Below are positions 39,004-48,595 of a stretch of 64,000 nucleotides of DNA, one piece after another. The notes below the pieces were generated by a model that saw only the letters and a list, made by a program, of their open reading frames with translations, did no database searches and was not told the origin of the DNA. The translations under genes were made by a program, and so were the position numbers. Source of the DNA: Verrucomicrobiia bacterium (lineage in GTDB: Bacteria; Verrucomicrobiota; Verrucomicrobiia; Limisphaerales; CAIMTB01); assembly GCA_019634625.1 (NCBI GenBank), contig JAHCBA010000015.1:1-64000 (forward strand), read 5' to 3'. Every line of letters starts with the position of its first letter. The stretch's first letter is position 1.

Positions 39004-40461
39004 ATGCCCGAGTCGCCCGAATCCAAACCCGCACGCCTTCCCATGACGGCGCAATGGGACCCGGAAAAACTCCGCCGGGAGGAGGCCTTCCTTCAGGAGA
39101 TCGAGCAGAAACCCATTCCCGCCCGGATCCGGGGCTACTGGAAACTCACCGGCCCGGCCTGGATGCAGAGCGCAATGACCCTCGGCGCCGGCAGCGCCGT
39201 CGCGTCGGTCGTCGCCGGCGCCTCCTTCGGCTACACCCTGCTTTGGGTCCAACCGGTGGCCATGTTCCTCGGGATCCTCATGATGGCCGCCCTCGGCAAC
39301 ATCGTGCTCTCCACCGGCGAACGCCCCTACCCCGCCTTCGCCCGCGAACTTCACCCCTCGATCGCCTTTCTCTGGGCCCTCGGCTCGATCGTCGCCTCGG
39401 TCATCTGGCATTTCCCCCAGTACGGCCTCGCCGGCGCCGCCATTTGGGACCTCGCCCTCCTCGCCGGCGCCCCCTCCGACTCCCGCACCGTCGAGTACCT
39501 CGTCAAGTTCGCCGGCGGCCTCGGCATCCTCTCCATGGCCATCCTCGTGACCTGGAACTACGGCTCCGGCACCCGCGGCATCAAGCTCTACGAGAACTTC
39601 CTCCGCTGGACCATCCGCCTGGTCATCCTCGCCTTCCTCTTCGTGGTCGTGAAAACCGGCGTGGACTGGGGCGCCCTCTTCCGCGGCTTCTTCACCTTCC
39701 GAATCCCGCCCGGCGAAGGCACCACCATCCTCGTCCTCGGCGCCATCGGCGCCGCCGTCGGGATCAACATGACCTTCCTCTACCCCTACTCCCTCCTCGC
39801 CAAGGGCTGGGGCAAACACCACAAGGGCCTCGCCCGCTTCGACCTCGCGAACTCCATGTTCGTCCCGTTCGTCATCGTCACTTCCCTGGTGATCATCGCC
39901 ATGGCGAATACGGTGTACGACCCCTCCACCCCGGGCGTGCAAACCGGGCTCCGCCCGATCGACGCCGCCCGCAGCCTCGAATCCCTCCTCGGCTCGTCCT
40001 TCGGCCGCATCATCCTCGACCTCGGCTTCATCGGCATGGCCTGCGGCGCCATCAGCACCCACATGGTCGTCTGCGGCTTCACCGGGTGCGAGATGTTCAA
40101 AGTCGAGTACACCCCCAAACGCTACCGCCGCTTCACCCTCCTCCCCGCCATCGGCGTCTTCGGCGTTGTCTTCACCAGCCCCCTCTGGATGCCCATCGTC
40201 GCCTCGGCCATCGCCCTGACGATGCTGCCCATCGCGTACCTCGCCTTCTTCGTCCTCAACAACAAACGCAGCTACCTCGGCGATGCCGTCGGTCGCGGCT
40301 GGAAACGCGCCCTCTTCAACTTCGGCATGATCGTGGCCATCGTCTTCGCCTGTGTCGCCTCCGCCATCGGCATCAAACGCCGCGTCATCGACAACCTCCG
40401 CCCCGCCCCCGCAGCCACCGCGCCGGCAGTCCCCCCCGTCCCCCCCGCCCCGACCGGCTGA
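39004..40461 (+). CDS. Divergent Nramp-family transporter lacking the DPGN motif
   Basis: 485 residues with about 11 hydrophobic helices. The fold and spacing follow the Nramp family: TM1 region GPAWMQSAMTLGAGSAVAS and TM6 region GAIGAAVGINMTFLYPYSLL. Canonical Nramp proteins coordinate metal with DPGN in TM1 and MPH in TM6; here those positions read TLGAG and NMT/YPY, so neither metal site is intact. It may carry a different cation such as Mg2+, as Nramp-related Mg transporters do, or something else. The N-terminus is cytoplasmic and charged. The stop codon lies in the first unit of the 112-bp tandem repeat, so the repeat supplies the last residues (PAPTG). Confidence 0.75.
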   Translation: MPESPESKPARLPMTAQWDPEKLRREEAFLQEIEQKPIPARIRGYWKLTGPAWMQSAMTLGAGSAVASVVAGASFGYTLLWVQPVAMFLGILMMAALGNIVLSTGERPYPAFARELHPSIAFLWALGSIVASVIWHFPQYGLAGAAIWDLALLAGAPSDSRTVEYLVKFAGGLGILSMAILVTWNYGSGTRGIKLYENFLRWTIRLVILAFLFVVVKTGVDWGALFRGFFTFRIPPGEGTTILVLGAIGAAVGINMTFLYPYSLLAKGWGKHHKGLARFDLANSMFVPFVIVTSLVIIAMANTVYDPSTPGVQTGLRPIDAARSLESLLGSSFGRIILDLGFIGMACGAISTHMVVCGFTGCEMFKVEYTPKRYRRFTLLPAIGVFGVVFTSPLWMPIVASAIALTMLPIAYLAFFVLNNKRSYLGDAVGRGWKRALFNFGMIVAIVFACVASAIGIKRRVIDNLRPAPAATAPAVPPVPPAPTG

Positions 40462-40730
40462 AGCCGGGACACCCAACGTCGGGAGGCACGCTCCGACCGT
40501 TTGGTGTCCACGCTTTAGCGTGTGCCGGGTCACGATCCGGGCGTTGACCCGCGGCTTCACCCCGACCGGCTGAAGCCGGGACACCCCAACGTCGGGAAGC
40601 ACGCTCCGACCGTTTGGTGTCCACGCTTTAGCGTGTTCCGGGTCACGAACCGGGCGTTGACCCACGGCTTCACCCCGACCGGCTGAAGCCGGGACACCCA
40701 ACCTCCGACCGTTTGGTGTCCACCCCACCT
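40451..40730. repeat. 112-bp tandem repeat, about 2.5 copies (family B)
   Basis: Units begin at about 40451, 40563 and 40676 (period 112-113 bp). Each contains the palindromes CCGGCTGAAGCCGG and CACGCTTTAGCGTG, joined by GGGACACCC and CCGTTTGGTGTCC. The third unit is truncated. The array fills most of the 373 nt between the Nramp-like gene and the RND adaptor gene; no other feature is visible there. A diverged single copy lies at 35021-35102. Confidence 0.85.
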
Positions 40731-40834
40731 CCGGTTTCCCCATCCCAGCCCTTCCGGCGCTCGTCCCGGGCTGGACCAAATTCACCCCGAATTCACTGCA
40801 ACCCTTGGCCCGGGCATGGTGTCATCAGAGGCAC

Positions 40835-41989
40835 GTGCGCCTCTTGAGTTGTCCTCGGGAACGGGCCCGCAGCCCCTTCAGACAAAGTCCGACAGCAGTC
40901 CCGGCTGTCGTCGCCTGCCTGCTTGCCGCCTCCCTCCTCGCCGCCTGCGGAAAGCGGCCCAAGCCGGACGAAGGCCGGAAGAACATCGAGATCGCCATTC
41001 CGGTCGAGGTCCAGCCCGTCGCCCGCGGTCCCATCGAATCCACCCTCCGCACCTTCGCCACCCTCGAAGCCGAACAGGAGGTCAAGGTCTTCGCCCGGAC
41101 CGCCAATCGCGTGGTCGTCCTCCACGTCGAGGAAGGCGACGAGGTGGCCCAGGACGCCGTCCTCCTCGAACTCGACGACACCAATCAACGGGTGGCCCTG
41201 GCACGGGCCGAGAATTCCCTCACCAAGGCCCGCCAGGAACTCGAACGTCTCAGCGCCCTCCACGCCCAGAACCTCATCAGCGACCAGGTCTTTCACGACA
41301 CCCAGTTCGAGGTGCGCGGACTTGAACTCGCCCTTGCCGATGCCCGCCGGGAACTCGACCACACCGTCGTCCGCGCCCCCCTCGCCGGCACCCTCACCCG
41401 CCGCCTCGTCAACCTCGGCGACCTCGTCAATGTCAACCAGCACCTCTTCGACCTGGTCGATTTCGGTTCCATCGTCGCCCGCATCCACATCCCCGAGAAA
41501 AACCTCACCCAGGTCGCCGTCGGCCAGATCGCCCGTGTCACCGCCACCGCCCTCGGCGATCGTTCCTTCCCCGGGGTCGTCCGCCGCATCGCCCCCATCG
41601 TCGATGCCCGCTCCGGCACGGTCCGGCTCACGGTGGGCTTCGACGACATCGGCCCCCTCCGTCCCGGCATGTACGTCGATGTGGAACTGATCCTGGGAAG
41701 CAATCCCGACGCGATCCTCCTCTCGAAACGGGCTCTCATTCTCGATGGCGACCAGACCTACGCCTTCCGCCTGGATGAGGGCCGCCGGGTCCGGCGCATC
41801 CGCATCGAGGCCCGGGCCAGCGACCGGTTCCATGTCGAACCCGCCACCGGCTTCGCCGACGGCGACTTCGTGGTGATCGCCGGGCAGACGGGACTCAAGG
41901 ACGGAGCCCTGGTCCGCCTTCCCGACGACCCGGAACCAGCCCAGGAACCGCAGGAGAAATCCGCCGGCCTCAGCGCCGCCAAGCGATGA
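40835..41989 (+). CDS. RND efflux periplasmic adaptor lipoprotein
   Basis: 384 residues. I take the GTG at 40835, preceded closely by AGAGG, giving a lipoprotein signal that ends in the lipobox LLAAC; a TTG at 40805 is in frame. The domains are ordered as in MFP adaptors: lipoyl half (VVVLHVEEGDEVAQDAVLLELDD), a short alpha hairpin, lipoyl half (TVVRAPLAGTLTRRLVNLGD), barrel (RPGMYVDVEL) and a membrane-proximal domain. Lipid anchoring is to the inner or outer leaflet of the periplasm. Its stop overlaps the first RND pump gene by 4 nt (ATGA), so pump and adaptor are co-translated. It probably serves both pumps that follow; no outer membrane factor gene is in the operon. Confidence 0.93.
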   Translation: MRLLSCPRERARSPFRQSPTAVPAVVACLLAASLLAACGKRPKPDEGRKNIEIAIPVEVQPVARGPIESTLRTFATLEAEQEVKVFARTANRVVVLHVEEGDEVAQDAVLLELDDTNQRVALARAENSLTKARQELERLSALHAQNLISDQVFHDTQFEVRGLELALADARRELDHTVVRAPLAGTLTRRLVNLGDLVNVNQHLFDLVDFGSIVARIHIPEKNLTQVAVGQIARVTATALGDRSFPGVVRRIAPIVDARSGTVRLTVGFDDIGPLRPGMYVDVELILGSNPDAILLSKRALILDGDQTYAFRLDEGRRVRRIRIEARASDRFHVEPATGFADGDFVVIAGQTGLKDGALVRLPDDPEPAQEPQEKSAGLSAAKR

Positions 41990-44900
41990 ACGCCCCGGCC
42001 GCGCGTCCGCCCCGCCACTTCACCACGCACCGGCCGGTCGCGGTGCTGATGGTCTTCACGGCGGCCGTGGTCTTCGGCTTCTTTTCCTTTCAGCGCCTTC
42101 CGGTCACCCTGATGCCGGAACTGACCTACCCCTCCCTCACCGTCCGCACCGAGTATCCCGGCGCCGCCCCCGAGGAGGTCGAAAACGAGATCAGCCGCCC
42201 GATCGAGGAGGCCCTCGGCGTCCTCGGCGGACTCAACCGCCTCACCAGCGTCAGTCGCGCCGGCCTCAGCGACGTCACCCTCGAATTCCTCTGGGGCACC
42301 GACATGGCCAAGGCGGCCCAGGAAGCCCTCGAAAAGCTCGACCTCGTCTTTCTCCCCCGCGAGGCGGAACGCCCCCTCATCCTCCGGTTCGATCCCGCCC
42401 TCGATCCCATCATGGAACTGAGCCTGGCCGGCTCCGGGGACCGCTTCGAAGGTGAGGACGGCCTGCGCCGCCTCCGCCGCCTCGCCGATCTCCAGGTCAA
42501 ACGCGCCCTCGAACCCATCAAGGGCGTCGCCGCCGTCCGGGTCCGCGGCGGCCTCGAGGAGGAATACCACGTTCTCCTCGACAAACCTGCCCTCGACCGG
42601 ACCGGCCTCTCGGTTCAGACCGTCATCGACCGCCTCCGCCAGGAAAACATCAACATCGCCGGCGGCACCCTCAAGGAGGGCCGCACGGAATACATGGTCC
42701 GCGCTCTCAACGAATACGCGGACCTCCACGAAATTGCCGAAACCATCGTCGCCCGCCTCGATGGCCGCGAGGTGCGCCTCAAGGACCTCGCCACGGTCGT
42801 CCGCTCCCACCGCGAACGCGACATCCTGACCCGCACCCAGGGCGCCGAGAGCGTCCAGATCGACATCTACAAGGAAGCCGACGCCAACATCGTCGCCGTC
42901 GCCAGGGCCGTGACCTCGGCGGTCGGTCGCATCGTCCCGCCTTCCGACACCGCACCGGCACGCCCGCAGCGCCAGTTCGGACCCCCGCGCCCCCCGCCCC
43001 CCCCTTCCCTCGCCCAACGACTCTCCGACCGCGAAGGCGCCGTGCTCCGCGTCGTGGCCGACCGTTCGGTCTTCATCGAAAGCAGCATCCGCGAAGTCCG
43101 CAATGCCGCCCTCTTCGGCGGCCTCCTCGCCATCGCCGTCCTCTACCTCTTCCTCCGCGATTTCAAGACCACCGCCATCATCGGGGTCAGCATCCCGATG
43201 TCCCTCCTCGTCACCTTCGCCCCCCTCCATCTCCTGGGCGTCTCCCTCAACATCATGTCCCTCGGCGGCCTCGCCCTCGGCGTTGGCATGCTGGTGGACA
43301 ATTCCATCGTCGTCCTGGAATCCATCTTCCGCTGCCGTCAGGAGGGCGACGATCCGGTCGCCGCCGCCATCCGCGGGACCGCCGAGGTGCGCTCCGCCGT
43401 CGTCGCTTCCACGCTCACCTCGGTTGCCGTCTTCCTCCCCATGGTCTTCGTCGAGGGGATCGCCGGGCAGACCTTCGGTGACCTCAGCCTCGCCGTGGTG
43501 ACGTCCCTCCTCGCCTCGCTGGCCGTGGCGGTGTTTTTCATCCCCATGCTGGCCAGTCGTCAGGCACCCCGCTGGGCCGCCGATTCCGCCCCCGGCCCCG
43601 CCCCGGGCCTCGCCTCCTGGCACCAATTCCGGGATTCCATCGCCTCCACCCGCGGCCCCTGGCGCCTCGTCGCTCTGCCCTGGTTCCTCCTTCGCCTCAC
43701 GGTCGCCGTTCCCCTCGAGCTTCTCGGACGCCTCCTCCTTGCGCTCCTCGCCGGATTCGCCTGGTCCTTCCGCCACGCCATCGCCCCCGCCGCAACCCGG
43801 TCCGCCCGCCTCCTCCTCGTCCCGCCCGCCCGCCTCGTCGGCAGGGCCATCGAGGCGCTGCAGGACCGGTACCCGCGCTGGATCCAGTCCTCCCTCGCCC
43901 ACCCCTTGCCCGTCCTGGGCGCCGTGGCCGTCGCCGCCGTTCTCACCTGGCAGCTCGGAAGCCGGCTCGACACCGAACTCCTCCCCCAGGTGCATCAGGG
44001 CGAGTTCACCTTCGAAGTCGATCTTCCCGTCGGAACGCCCCTCGAGGAGACCATCGCGGTCCTCAGCCCGGTCGAACAAGCCATCCTCGACGACCTCGAT
44101 GCCATCGAGGCGGTGCTCGTGACGTTCGGGTACGACGTCACCAACATCAAACGTTCCGACGAAGGCGAGCACACCGCCCGCTTCAAGATCGTCCTCCGCC
44201 CCTCCCGCAATCCCGCCGCCACCGAGGAACGCGTGCTCGCCCGCCTTCGCGCCCGCTTCGCCCGTCTTCCCGACGCCGAGGTCCGTGTCGCCCGGCCGGT
44301 CCTCTTCAGCTCCCAACGTCCCATCGTGGTCGAGCTTCAGGGGGACGACCTCGCCGCCCTCCGCACGCTGTCCGCCCGCGCCGAATCCCTTCTCGCCCCC
44401 CGCCCCGAACTCGCCGATGTCGAGGTCAGCCTCCGTCGTGGCGCCCCCGAGATCCAGGTCACCTACCACCGCGACCGCCTCGCCCTCTACGGCCTCAATG
44501 TGGGCACCGTGGCCCGGCAGGTGCGCGACCTGGTCCAGGGCTTCGAGGCCACCCGCTTCAACCTCAAGGACCGCCGCATCCCCGTGGTCGTCCGCCTCGC
44601 CGAGACCGATCGCGCCCACGTCGAGGACGTCGGCCGCCTCGTGGTCAATCCGGGAGGCGAACGACCCATCCCCCTGTCCGCCGTCGCCCAGCTCCAGCTC
44701 GGTGAAGGCCCCAACGAAATCCGCCGCGTCGATGGCCAGCGCGTCGCCCTCCTCCAGGCCAACGTCGGCAGCGCCTCCCTCGGCGCCGCTGTCGCCGCCG
44801 TCCAGTCCACCCTCCGCCGCGACATCGCCTGGCCCGCCGACATGGCCTTTGCCATCCGCGGCCAGAACGAGGAATGGGAACGCAGCCGCGGCAGCCTCTA

Positions 44901-45426
44901 CCTCGCCCTCGGCCTCAGCCTCTTCCTCGTCTATGTGATCATGGCCGCCCAGTTCGAATCCCTCCTCCAGCCGCTGGTGATCATGGCCTCCATCCCCCTC
45001 GCCTTCTTCGGTTCCGTCGTCGGTCTCGCCCTCACCCAGACCCCCGTCTCGGTGGTCGTCTTCCTCGGCCTCATCGTCCTCGCCGGCATCGTCGTCAACA
45101 ACGCCATCGTCCTCGTCGATTGCGCCAACCAGCTCCGCGCCCGCGGCCTTCCCCTCGCCGAGGCCCTCGCCTCCGCCGGCCGCATCCGCCTCCGCCCCAT
45201 CCTCCTCACCACCGCCACCACCGCCCTGGGCCTCCTCCCCATGGCCCTGGGCCTCGGCGACGGTGCCGAAATCCGCACCCCGCTTGCCCTCACCGTGATC
45301 TTCGGCCTCACCACCTCGACGGTCCTGACCCTCGGCGTCATCCCCGTCCTCTACCACCTGGTCGTCGGCACCCGCGAACGCTGGTTCCCCGTCGTCCCCC
45401 TCCACGATGCCGCCCCCCAGTCCTGA
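41986..45426 (+). CDS. RND efflux pump permease, first of two
   Basis: 1,146 residues, typical of HAE-type RND proteins, slightly long. It starts with the TM1 region AVLMVFTAAVVFGFFSFQRLPVTLMPELTYPSLTV and the pore-domain hallmark YPGAAPEEVENEI. TM4 has GVGMLVDNSIVVLE, where Asp of the VDN is the expected proton-relay residue (AcrB has two Asp here). A poly-Pro stretch (PPRPPPPP) lies at about 330. A long insertion between TM6 and TM7 (nt about 43560-43900) carries two extra hydrophobic segments. The second half repeats the architecture and ends in LGVIPVLYHLVVG. Proton-driven export from the periplasm or outer leaflet; substrate unknown. Confidence 0.93.
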   Translation: MNAPAARPPRHFTTHRPVAVLMVFTAAVVFGFFSFQRLPVTLMPELTYPSLTVRTEYPGAAPEEVENEISRPIEEALGVLGGLNRLTSVSRAGLSDVTLEFLWGTDMAKAAQEALEKLDLVFLPREAERPLILRFDPALDPIMELSLAGSGDRFEGEDGLRRLRRLADLQVKRALEPIKGVAAVRVRGGLEEEYHVLLDKPALDRTGLSVQTVIDRLRQENINIAGGTLKEGRTEYMVRALNEYADLHEIAETIVARLDGREVRLKDLATVVRSHRERDILTRTQGAESVQIDIYKEADANIVAVARAVTSAVGRIVPPSDTAPARPQRQFGPPRPPPPPSLAQRLSDREGAVLRVVADRSVFIESSIREVRNAALFGGLLAIAVLYLFLRDFKTTAIIGVSIPMSLLVTFAPLHLLGVSLNIMSLGGLALGVGMLVDNSIVVLESIFRCRQEGDDPVAAAIRGTAEVRSAVVASTLTSVAVFLPMVFVEGIAGQTFGDLSLAVVTSLLASLAVAVFFIPMLASRQAPRWAADSAPGPAPGLASWHQFRDSIASTRGPWRLVALPWFLLRLTVAVPLELLGRLLLALLAGFAWSFRHAIAPAATRSARLLLVPPARLVGRAIEALQDRYPRWIQSSLAHPLPVLGAVAVAAVLTWQLGSRLDTELLPQVHQGEFTFEVDLPVGTPLEETIAVLSPVEQAILDDLDAIEAVLVTFGYDVTNIKRSDEGEHTARFKIVLRPSRNPAATEERVLARLRARFARLPDAEVRVARPVLFSSQRPIVVELQGDDLAALRTLSARAESLLAPRPELADVEVSLRRGAPEIQVTYHRDRLALYGLNVGTVARQVRDLVQGFEATRFNLKDRRIPVVVRLAETDRAHVEDVGRLVVNPGGERPIPLSAVAQLQLGEGPNEIRRVDGQRVALLQANVGSASLGAAVAAVQSTLRRDIAWPADMAFAIRGQNEEWERSRGSLYLALGLSLFLVYVIMAAQFESLLQPLVIMASIPLAFFGSVVGLALTQTPVSVVVFLGLIVLAGIVVNNAIVLVDCANQLRARGLPLAEALASAGRIRLRPILLTTATTALGLLPMALGLGDGAEIRTPLALTVIFGLTTSTVLTLGVIPVLYHLVVGTRERWFPVVPLHDAAPQS

Positions 45427-48400
45427 ACTTCCCCCGCAGGACCGCACCGAGGAGTTCGCCAGCACCCTCACCCGCGTCTCCCTCCGCCGCCGCGTCACCG
45501 TCCTCGTCCTCCTCCTCGCCATCCTCGTCGTCGGCGTCGTCGCCACCGTCGGCATCCCCCTCGAACTGTTCCCCCGCGGCTACACCGGCCATTCCCTCAA
45601 CGTCTGGGTCCCCTGGCAGGACGCCCCGGTCCAGGAGGTGCTCCAGAAGATCACCCTCCCCCTCGAGGAGGAACTCAGCACCGTCCGCGGCCTCGACGGC
45701 ATCAATTCCTACTCCGGCAAGGGTTCCGCCGGCGCCTTCCTCCGCTTCAAGCGCGGCACCGACATGGATGTCGCCTACCGCGAGGTCCGCGATCGCGTCC
45801 AGCGCGCCCGCCTCCTCCTCCCCTCCGATGCCGACCGCATCTTCATCCGCAAGGAGGACGCCTCCGGCATTCCCGTGGCCGTCATCGGCATGGCCATCGA
45901 CCCCGGCCTCACCGACTACTACACCCTCATCCGCCGCCAGGTCGTCCAGCGCTTCGAACGCCTCGACGGCGTCGCCAACGTCCGCACCGACGGCCTCGAG
46001 GAAAAGGAGATCCTCATCGAGGTCAACCGCCAGCGCGCCGAAAGCAGCGGCCTCAACCTCTACCAGCTCTCCCAGGAACTCGCCTCCGACAACTTCTCCC
46101 TCGCCAGCGGCACCGTCCGCGATGCCGGACGCAAACGCCTTCTCCGTTCCCTCGCCCAGTACCGCTCCGTCGAGGAGATCGAGAACCTCCCCCTCTCGCC
46201 CTCCATCCGCCTCAAGGACATCGCCGCCATCCGCCTCGAGGAACCCGACAAACGCTACTCCGTCCGCGTCAACAGCCGTCCCGCCGTCGCCATCGTGGTC
46301 TTCAAGGAGGGCGAGGCCAACACGGTCGAGGTCTCCCGCCGGATCCGGGACGAGGTCGAACGCCTTCGCACCGATCCCCGCATGGCCTCGATCTACATGG
46401 AGGTCCTCTTCAACCAGGGCCGCGTGATCGAGGATTCCCTCGCCAACCTCGTCCGCGGCGGCCTGCTCGGTGCCGGCCTCGCCGCCCTCATCCTCTTCTT
46501 CTTCCTCCGCCGGTTCCGTCTCACCGCCATCGTCACCCTCTCCATCCCCCTCTCCCTCCTCATCGCCCTCGTTTCCATGTTCTTTGGCGGCGAATCCCTC
46601 AACATCCTCACCATCCTCGCCCTGGTCATCGCCGTCGGCATGCTGGTGGACAACTCGATCGTGGTCGCCGAGAACATCCATCGCCATCACCGCGAGGGCT
46701 GGTCCCGCTTCGACGCCTGCGTCCGTGGCGCCGGTGAAATCGCCCTGGCCATCACCATGGCCACCCTCACCACCGTGATCGTGTTCGTCCCCGCCGCCCT
46801 CGTCGAAGGCGAGGGCCAGTTCTTCCTCATCCGCCTCGCCTGGCCCATCTCCGTCGCGCTTCTTGCGTCCCTCGCCGTGGCCCTGGTCTTCATCCCGCTC
46901 AGCGTCTATCTCACCCTCCCTTCCACTCCCCACCCCTCCCAACCCTCCCTCTGGAATCGCGGACACCTGCACCTCAACGCCGCCCTCCGCGCCGCCTACG
47001 AGGCGTCCCTCGGCCGCCTCAACCGCCTCTACGTCCGGACCCTCGACTTCTTCCTCGCCCGCCGCCTCGACCTCATCCTCCTCCTCATCGCCGCCTTTGC
47101 CCTGACCTTCGGCTGGGCCTTCAGGAAGGTCGAACTGGTCTCCCAGCAGGAGGAGGACCGCACCAACTTCCAGCTCCGTGTCGAGGCCTCCAACGAATAC
47201 AGCTTCGAGGACCTCGGCGAATACTTCCGCGAGGTCGAGGATATCCTCGCCGCCCGCCAGGAGGAACTCGGCCTCAAGGGCTACTTCGTCTTCTACCGCC
47301 AGCGCGGCGGCCAGGTCGAAGGCTGGATCGACACCGACCGGCCCCGCTCCCTCTCCGCCAAACAGCTCGCCGAAAAAGTCCAGGAGGCCCTCCCGAAAAA
47401 ACCCGGCATCCGCATCTTCCACGGCGACGAGAACCGCGCCCAGGAGGCCCGCGGCAAATCCGTCTTCGTCGTCCATCTCGAAGGCGACGACGCCGCCGAA
47501 CTCGACGCCCTCGCCGCCCGGGTTCAACCCCTCTTCCTCGCCGTGGACGGCGTCCTTGGCATCCGTCGTGGCGAGGAGGCCGCCCCCAGCGAGATGGCCC
47601 TCCGCATCGACCGCGACCGTGCCGCCGCCGTCGGCGTCAATCCCGAGGTCATCGCCGGCCTCGTAGGCTATGCCCTCCGCGGCAACGCCCTCCCCAAGTA
47701 CAACGATCGCGGCCGCGAAATCCCCGTCCGCCTCCGCTTCCGTGAAGCCGACCGCGAAACCCTCGCCGAACTCGGCGCCTTCCAGATCCCCACCGCCGAC
47801 GGCGGTCGTCTCCCCCTCGCCGCCCTCACCGACAGCTCCGTCGAGAACGCCCCCCGCGGCATCTTCCGCCGCAACAAGCGCACCACCCGCTCCATCACCC
47901 TCGAACTCCGCGACGAACAGTCAGGCCCCGTCCGCGAACGCCTCACCGCCATCCAGAACAGCATCGCCCTCCCCGAAGGCGTCACCTTCGGCTCCACCGC
48001 CGTCGATACCAGCCGCGAAGACCTCCTCGCCATGCAGTTCGCCGCCACCCTCTCCGTGGTCTTCATCTACCTCCTCATGGCCTTCCTCTTCGAATCCTTC
48101 GTCCTCCCCCTCTCCATCATCTGCACCATTCCCCTCGCCGGCATCGGCGTCGTCTGGATCCATTTCCTCACCGGACGCGACCTCGATTTCCTCGGGGTCG
48201 TCGGCATCATCCTCCTCATCGGTGTCGTGGTGAACAACGGCATCGTCCTCGTGGACTACATCAATCGCCTGATCCACGAAGGCCAGTCCCGCCGGGATGC
48301 CCTCCTCCACGCCGCCGAACGCCGGTTCCGTCCCATCCTCATGACCGCCCTGACCACCATCGTCGGCATGGTCCCCCTCACCCTCAGCGCCCCCAGCGAG

Positions 48401-48595
48401 ACCGGCCTCTCCTACAAGAGCTTCGGACTCACCCTCATCGGCGGCATGAGCGCCGCCACCCTGCTCACCCTCCTCGTCGTCCCCGTGTTCTACACCCTCT
48501 TCGACGACCTCCGCGGCTCCATCACTCGCGGATGGGGACTTGCCGGCGGGCGGGGGCGGGTGGGTAGCCTGCCGGCATGCACGGGTTCGCAATGA
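45407..48595 (+). CDS. RND efflux pump permease, second of two
   Basis: 1,062 residues; the ATG at 45407 overlaps the first pump gene by 20 nt. RND landmarks: TM1 region VTVLVLLLAILVVGVVATVGIPLELFP, TM4 with VIAVGMLVDNSIVVAENI (proton-relay Asp), and TM10 region GVVGIILLIGVVVNNGIVLVDYI. The two pumps are clearly different proteins and not a recent duplication. Two RND subunits behind one adaptor suggest a heteromeric trimer, as in MdtBC, or two pumps sharing the adaptor. The last residues (RVGSLPACTGSQ) overlap the M48 gene. Confidence 0.93.
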   Translation: MPPPSPELPPQDRTEEFASTLTRVSLRRRVTVLVLLLAILVVGVVATVGIPLELFPRGYTGHSLNVWVPWQDAPVQEVLQKITLPLEEELSTVRGLDGINSYSGKGSAGAFLRFKRGTDMDVAYREVRDRVQRARLLLPSDADRIFIRKEDASGIPVAVIGMAIDPGLTDYYTLIRRQVVQRFERLDGVANVRTDGLEEKEILIEVNRQRAESSGLNLYQLSQELASDNFSLASGTVRDAGRKRLLRSLAQYRSVEEIENLPLSPSIRLKDIAAIRLEEPDKRYSVRVNSRPAVAIVVFKEGEANTVEVSRRIRDEVERLRTDPRMASIYMEVLFNQGRVIEDSLANLVRGGLLGAGLAALILFFFLRRFRLTAIVTLSIPLSLLIALVSMFFGGESLNILTILALVIAVGMLVDNSIVVAENIHRHHREGWSRFDACVRGAGEIALAITMATLTTVIVFVPAALVEGEGQFFLIRLAWPISVALLASLAVALVFIPLSVYLTLPSTPHPSQPSLWNRGHLHLNAALRAAYEASLGRLNRLYVRTLDFFLARRLDLILLLIAAFALTFGWAFRKVELVSQQEEDRTNFQLRVEASNEYSFEDLGEYFREVEDILAARQEELGLKGYFVFYRQRGGQVEGWIDTDRPRSLSAKQLAEKVQEALPKKPGIRIFHGDENRAQEARGKSVFVVHLEGDDAAELDALAARVQPLFLAVDGVLGIRRGEEAAPSEMALRIDRDRAAAVGVNPEVIAGLVGYALRGNALPKYNDRGREIPVRLRFREADRETLAELGAFQIPTADGGRLPLAALTDSSVENAPRGIFRRNKRTTRSITLELRDEQSGPVRERLTAIQNSIALPEGVTFGSTAVDTSREDLLAMQFAATLSVVFIYLLMAFLFESFVLPLSIICTIPLAGIGVVWIHFLTGRDLDFLGVVGIILLIGVVVNNGIVLVDYINRLIHEGQSRRDALLHAAERRFRPILMTALTTIVGMVPLTLSAPSETGLSYKSFGLTLIGGMSAATLLTLLVVPVFYTLFDDLRGSITRGWGLAGGRGRVGSLPACTGSQ

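Noticed and set aside
40451-40730. CRISPR array
   Set aside because: Repeats of 112 bp in direct tandem without unique spacers; not a CRISPR. No CRISPR-like array is visible anywhere in the window.
38881-40785. Minus-strand acidic frame of 634 codons opposite the Nramp-like gene
   Set aside because: Glu/Gly/Asp-rich repetitive text typical of antisense reading of Ala/Leu-rich coding DNA.
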